Source: Terriglobia bacterium (GTDB lineage Bacteria > Acidobacteriota > Terriglobia > Bryobacterales > Bryobacteraceae). Taken from it: a DNA stretch of 64,000 nt. The stretch spans positions 124,001 to 188,000 of the forward strand of contig JAIQFN010000001.1 of assembly GCA_020073265.1 (NCBI GenBank). The letters are read 5' to 3'. The position numbers were made by a program, and so were the translations under genes. Shown here piece by piece: positions 60,689 to 64,000 of this stretch. How positions within the stretch are numbered: position 1 is the stretch's first letter; every line of letters begins with the position of its first letter. The notes beneath the pieces were generated by a model, which was given only the letters and a program-made list of their open reading frames with translations, did no database searches and was not told where the DNA came from.

Positions 60689-61168
60689 GTGCTCAAGGCA
60701 ACCTGTTTGTATGTCGCTCTGTCCGCGCTGGCGTGCGCCGCCGTCACCGCCGACAAACATTCCGTCACCAAACATCCGGCCACCAAACATCAAGTCACGA
60801 AACATCAAGTCACGAAACATCCGGCCACCAAGCATCCGGCCACCAGCCACGCAACCAAGAAGCCCACCAGAAAGTCTCCCAAAGCCACCGCGAAGGGTAA
60901 GAGCAAGACGCGGTCCCGATCGTCGCAGCAGGTCCCGACGCCGGAGCGATACCAGGAAATCCAGCAGGCTCTGGCCAGCAAAGGTTACTTCCACGGTGAA
61001 CCGAACGGCCAGTGGGGACCGGATTCGGCGGACGCACTGAAGCGTTTTCAGACGGACCAGAACCTGACGCCCGACGGTAAACTTGGCGCGCTGTCGCTGA
61101 TCGCCATGGGCCTCGGACCGAAGCGGCTGTCGGCGCAATCGTCCCCTCCTGCTAGCATCCCGAAATGA
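60689..61168 (+). CDS. Secreted peptidoglycan-binding protein with KHxxT repeat
   Basis: 159 residues from GTG 60689; the ATG at 60662 is possible, but starting at [21 protein letters not shown] gives a clean signal peptide. After the signal comes a six-fold 5-residue repeat ([30 protein letters not shown]), then a lysine-rich spacer, and a PG_binding_1 domain ([44 protein letters not shown]). It binds peptidoglycan in the periplasm. The His-rich repeat could bind metal or wall polyanions. It overlaps the ald start by four bases. Confidence 0.85.
   Translation: MLKATCLYVALSALACAAVTADKHSVTKHPATKHQVTKHQVTKHPATKHPATSHATKKPTRKSPKATAKGKSKTRSRSSQQVPTPERYQEIQQALASKGYFHGEPNGQWGPDSADALKRFQTDQNLTPDGKLGALSLIAMGLGPKRLSAQSSPPASIPK
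60755..60844 (+). repeat. Six-copy 15-bp coding minisatellite
   Basis: Six in-frame 15-base units encoding KHxxT. Copies 2 and 5 are identical (AAACATCCGGCCACC), copies 3 and 4 are identical (AAACATCAAGTCACG), so block duplication and slippage are likely sources. Confidence 0.85.
61153..61158 (+). promoter_or_regulatory. -10-like box for ald, six bases before the ATG
   Basis: TAGCAT at 61153-61158, then CCCGAA, then ATG at 61165. A start of transcription seven bases after the box falls on the A of the ATG. Confidence 0.35.
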
Positions 61169-62277
61169 TCGTCGGGGTTCCCAAGGAAGTCAAAGATCAC
61201 GAAACGCGCGTCGGGCTGGTTCCGAGCGGCGCGACAGCGTTGCGCGAGGCCGGCCATCGCGTGCTGGTGGAAACGCAAGCCGGAGCCGGCAGCTCGATTC
61301 CCGATCAGGACTACGTCGATGCGGGCGCGGAAATCCTCACCAGCGCGGCGGAGGTGTGGCGCAAAGCCGACCTGGTGGTGAAAGTCAAAGAGCCGCAGCC
61401 CGCAGAATACGCCTACTTTCGCCCGGGACTGATCCTGTTCACTTACCTGCACCTGGCGCCATTGCCGGAACTCACCGGCAAGCTGCTCGAGACAAAGTTG
61501 AACTCGGTGGCTTACGAGACCATCCGCGAGCGCGACGGATCGCTTCCGCTGTTGACGCCCATGAGCGAGGTGGCCGGACGAATGGCCGTCCAGGTGGGCG
61601 CGCAGTATCTGGAAAAACCCAACGGCGGGCGAGGCATCCTGCTGGGCGGCGTGCCGGGCGTGGCGCCGGCCAACGTCGTGATCCTGGGCGGCGGCGTGGT
61701 GGGACACCAGTCCGCCAAAATGGCGGTGGGTCTGGGCGCGCACGTCAGCATCATCGACCGCAACATGGAACGCCTGCGGCAGCTCGACGACATTTACAGC
61801 AGCCAGGTGGTGACGCTGGCCTCCAACAGCTTCACCATCCGCGAGACGCTGCGGCAGGCCGACCTGGTGATCGGCGCGGTGCTGATTCCCGGCGCGTCGG
61901 CGCCCAAGCTGGTGCGCCGCGACATGGTCCAGACCATGCGGAAGGGCGCGGTGATGGTGGACGTGGCCATCGACCAGGGCGGCTGTTTTGAAACCTCGCA
62001 TGCCACCACGCACACCGATCCGGTGTACGTCGTCGACGGCGTGCTGCATTACTGCGTTTCGAACATGCCCGCCGCGGTGCCGCACACGTCCACGTTCGCG
62101 CTCACCAACGCGACGTTTCCGTACCTGGCGGAGCTGTGCGCCAAGGGCTTGCAGCGTGCCTGCCGGGAAAATCCGGCCATTCGCGAAGGCGTGAACACCT
62201 ACGGCGGCTACATCACCTATCCGGGTGTGGCGGAATCGCAGGGTCTCGGCTGGAAGGAACTTACTGCTTTGCTGTAG
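61165..62277 (+). CDS. ald: Alanine dehydrogenase
   Basis: 370 residues of the NAD-dependent enzyme that interconverts L-alanine and pyruvate plus ammonia. The N-terminal [21 protein letters not shown] holds substrate contacts; the catalytic lysine is in [12 protein letters not shown] and the histidine in FTYLHLAP. The Rossmann fold has [21 protein letters not shown], with the acidic residue after it in IDRNMERL, followed by the family's C-terminal [14 protein letters not shown]. It may link carbon and nitrogen metabolism. Confidence 0.96.
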   Translation: MIVGVPKEVKDHETRVGLVPSGATALREAGHRVLVETQAGAGSSIPDQDYVDAGAEILTSAAEVWRKADLVVKVKEPQPAEYAYFRPGLILFTYLHLAPLPELTGKLLETKLNSVAYETIRERDGSLPLLTPMSEVAGRMAVQVGAQYLEKPNGGRGILLGGVPGVAPANVVILGGGVVGHQSAKMAVGLGAHVSIIDRNMERLRQLDDIYSSQVVTLASNSFTIRETLRQADLVIGAVLIPGASAPKLVRRDMVQTMRKGAVMVDVAIDQGGCFETSHATTHTDPVYVVDGVLHYCVSNMPAAVPHTSTFALTNATFPYLAELCAKGLQRACRENPAIREGVNTYGGYITYPGVAESQGLGWKELTALL

Positions 62278-62659
62278 GCGCCGCTGAAAAACTCTTCTCG
62301 AATTTCTCCGACTTCAACACGTTCCCGCGCTCCTGCTCGCGAATTACCAGCGTGGTGCGAACCGCGTCGGCGGGCACTCGCCACAGCTTGGTGATGTCGC
62401 GCTCCTCCTTGCCGTTGAGGACGAACGCCGCCGGATGGAGCAAGCTGGACGATTTCTCCCAATGCCCGTTGGTTTCCGCCTGGCCCGTGATTTCGATCGC
62501 AACCGGAACGCTGGCGCGATTCTCCAGGTTGACCACTTTGAGCTTCACCACGACCAGGTTTTCCGATTCCTTGTGAATGTCCATGGTGGTGGATAGCTGA
62601 GGCGAATGAGCGCAACCGCCCAGAGCCACCAGCAGAATCAGCAACAGCGTGCGTATCAA
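62261..62659 (-). CDS. Small lipoprotein, function unknown
   Basis: 132 residues from a TTG at 62659 with GGGAGGAAG upstream. The N-terminus [18 protein letters not shown] is a lipoprotein signal with the lipobox LGGC. The rest is beta-rich, close to DUF1425/YcfL-type periplasmic domains ([24 protein letters not shown]). The 3' end overlaps ald by 17 bp, convergent, and its start overlaps the MFS stop by three bases. Confidence 0.7.
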   Translation of the reverse strand: MIRTLLLILLVALGGCAHSPQLSTTMDIHKESENLVVVKLKVVNLENRASVPVAIEITGQAETNGHWEKSSSLLHPAAFVLNGKEERDITKLWRVPADAVRTTLVIREQERGNVLKSEKFEKSFSAAPTAKQ

Positions 62660-63819
62660 GCAGACTTCCTCCCGGCGAATAGTAGCAGCGGTATCGCGGC
62701 CAGTTGCGCGGTCACGGCGAAGGCCACCACCGCCGCAAGGGACCAACCGTAAAGGATACCAATCGCGGAGCTGCCCACGAACCACAGCACTCCGTAAACC
62801 GTATTGAAGATCCCGTAAGCCGCGCCGCGGCGAGGCGCGGGAACCAGCGCGGCGATCTTGGCGCGGAGCGGAGTCTGCTGGGCGCCCATTCCCGCTCCCC
62901 ACAGCGCCATGCCTGCCAGGGCCGGATAAAACGATCCGAAGAAGACCAGCGGACTGGAGGCCGCCGAGAGCAGTACGCCGGCGATCAACGCGGCGACGCC
63001 GATGCGATCGAACAGGCGCCCGAACAGCAGGGCCGCCAGCGCCTCCACGCCCATCGCGACGGAGTAGAAGACCGGGATCGCAGACGGGGAAGCGAGCGCG
63101 GTCTGGTGAAAATGAAAAGCGATCAGCGGGAAATCGACGAAGCCGGCCGCCAGCAGACCTGCCGCGGCGATGTAGATCCAGAAGGCGCGCGGCAAAGCCG
63201 TGGCGGCGCCGGTTGGGTGCTCGGCCGGCTCCTCAAAGCGCGATGGGTCTGGATAGAGCCGGACCGCCGCCACTAGCACGGCGAGCGCGAGACCCGCCGG
63301 AATCGCGAGCAACAGGTAGGCACGCGGGTAGTGCGACCCCGTGAGAGCAACGGCCACCATCAGAGGCCCGAGGAACGCGCCGGTTTGATCCATGAACTCG
63401 TGCAAGCCGAAGCCCCAGCCACGTCCGACGACGTGAGCTGCCTCGGAAAGCATGACGTCGCGGGAGGGTGTGCGGATTCCTTTGCCGGCGCGTTCGGCGA
63501 TGATCAGAGCGGCCGCCATTCCCCAGTGATTCGCGAAACCGAGCAGCGGCACGGCCAGCAGGTTCACCACGTAGCCGGCGATGGCGAAAGCCCAATAGCG
63601 ACGTTTGCGATCGGCCGCGACTCCCGAGGCGAGCCGCAACACATAGCCGGCCAGCTCTCCCGCGCCGGATACGATGCCCACCACCGCCGCACCTGCTCCG
63701 AGCGTCGCGAGGAACGGGCCGTTGATGCTGCGCGCGCCTTCGTAGGTCACGTCGGCCAGCAGGCTGACCATGCCCAAAGCAACGATGAATCGGATGGCGG
63801 AGGCGCGCGAGGCCGGCAC
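62656..63819 (-). CDS. MFS transporter
   Basis: 387 residues with twelve membrane helices. The MFS loop motif is in SGVAADRKRRYWAFAIAGYVV, and the central part (ERAGKGIRTPSRDVMLSEAA) is typical of a subgroup with a conserved GxRxPxRD loop. The GTG at 63819 is the start. The substrate is unknown. A perfect 22-base palindrome lies 17 bp upstream. It is translationally coupled to the lipoprotein gene. Confidence 0.88.
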   Translation of the reverse strand: MPASRASAIRFIVALGMVSLLADVTYEGARSINGPFLATLGAGAAVVGIVSGAGELAGYVLRLASGVAADRKRRYWAFAIAGYVVNLLAVPLLGFANHWGMAAALIIAERAGKGIRTPSRDVMLSEAAHVVGRGWGFGLHEFMDQTGAFLGPLMVAVALTGSHYPRAYLLLAIPAGLALAVLVAAVRLYPDPSRFEEPAEHPTGAATALPRAFWIYIAAAGLLAAGFVDFPLIAFHFHQTALASPSAIPVFYSVAMGVEALAALLFGRLFDRIGVAALIAGVLLSAASSPLVFFGSFYPALAGMALWGAGMGAQQTPLRAKIAALVPAPRRGAAYGIFNTVYGVLWFVGSSAIGILYGWSLAAVVAFAVTAQLAAIPLLLFAGRKSA

Positions 63820-63836
63820 TAGCGGACGCTCAGTCT

Positions 63837-63858
63837 GCGTTCACACCAGTGTGAACGC
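63837..63858 (-). promoter_or_regulatory. Perfect 10-2-10 palindrome upstream of the MFS gene
   Basis: GCGTTCACAC-CA-GTGTGAACGC: ten-base arms, two-base centre, 17 bp upstream of the MFS GTG. The layout suits a dimeric helix-turn-helix repressor (TetR- or MarR-like). No such regulator gene is visible on this side of the window edge. Confidence 0.55.
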
Positions 63859-63888
63859 GGCCCGCATGAAGCACCCGGGACAGACGAA

Positions 63889-63958
63889 TCTGTCCCAGCG
63901 CCCGACTGCATCGGCAAACGCAGCGACGGCCGCGCAGTGGACAGATCCGTCTGTCCCC
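63889..63958. repeat. Pair of GGACAGA/TCTGTCC hairpin repeats
   Basis: Two similar inverted repeats, GGGACAGACGAATCTGTCCC near 63889-63908 and GGACAGATCCGTCTGTCC near 63940-63957, separated by ~30 bp. They look like a REP-type unit in an intergenic region that runs off the right edge. No coding sense was seen between 63860 and 64000. Confidence 0.6.
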
Positions 63959-64000
63959 CGTTTTTCGACACCGTCATAACAGCTTCGCGGATTTCGGCGA

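Noticed and set aside
60755-60844. CRISPR-like array
   Set aside because: The repeats are 15 bp, contiguous and in frame with a protein, with no spacers.

Overview
The window is GC-rich, densely packed bacterial chromosome with no prophage, insertion sequence, CRISPR array, rRNA or tRNA that I could see. The gene content points to Acidobacteriota, probably of the Solibacter/Bryobacter type. This rests on secreted DUF1080, PQQ-propeller and NIPSNAP-type proteins, DinB-fold proteins, tandem YfhO membrane proteins, an EF-P with a long glycine-rich tip loop, a large MJ0619/Tes-like radical SAM enzyme, and frequent GTG and TTG starts. The taxonomic call is inference, because no marker gene was compared with a database.

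Layout. Positions 1-5.6 kb hold envelope polysaccharide and lipid-carrier genes: a GT2-GtrA fusion cut by the left edge, GT2, GT4, prepilin peptidase, a broken TetR-like remnant, uppS and cdsA. At 5.6-9.4 kb a VWA protein and a MoxR/Mg-chelatase-like AAA protein lie divergent to a TrmB-type regulator. At 9.4-13 kb are a polyprenyl-phosphate GT2, a DUF2752 protein, a small membrane protein and a large GT39-like membrane protein. At 13-20.3 kb are a scrambled VOC-gene fossil, a NIPSNAP protein, an M20 peptidase, MurJ, and a tight minus-strand run of NUDIX, PolX, CDF transporter and YjbR protein. At 20.3-30 kb are a hybrid histidine kinase and an AddB/AddA-type helicase-nuclease pair. At 30-40 kb are EF-P, a PEBP protein, DUF1080, a PQQ propeller, a TesA-like lipase divergent from a YbbA/YbbP-type ABC transporter, an ACT protein, two DinB-fold proteins and a secreted hypothetical. 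At 39.9-40.5 kb is a VapBC toxin-antitoxin module with a palindromic operator.

At 40.6-42.7 kb is a radical SAM protein resembling the family that joins lipid tails into membrane-spanning lipids. At 42.9-47.6 kb is a compact nitrogen operon: three mini membrane proteins, Amt, a tail-anchored TPR protein, a fourth mini membrane protein, GlnB and a CPA2-type antiporter. A histidine kinase and response regulator are transcribed away from it. At 50-64 kb are QueG, an LCAD-like acyl-CoA dehydrogenase, a double UspA protein, an M16 protease pair, two tandem YfhO proteins, a secreted peptidoglycan-binding protein with a KHxxT repeat, alanine dehydrogenase, a lipoprotein and an MFS transporter with a perfect palindrome upstream.

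Patterns that cross gene boundaries. (i) At about nine gene starts a -10-like TAnnnT box lies only 5-8 nt before the start codon, suggesting leaderless mRNAs. (ii) A two-hairpin intergenic repeat occurs twice, both times between convergent genes. (iii) Two gene fossils sit in otherwise ordinary gaps. The best candidates for new biology are the Amt/PII operon with four uncharacterised mini membrane proteins, the Tes-like radical SAM enzyme, and the MoxR-VWA pair with altered ATPase motifs.
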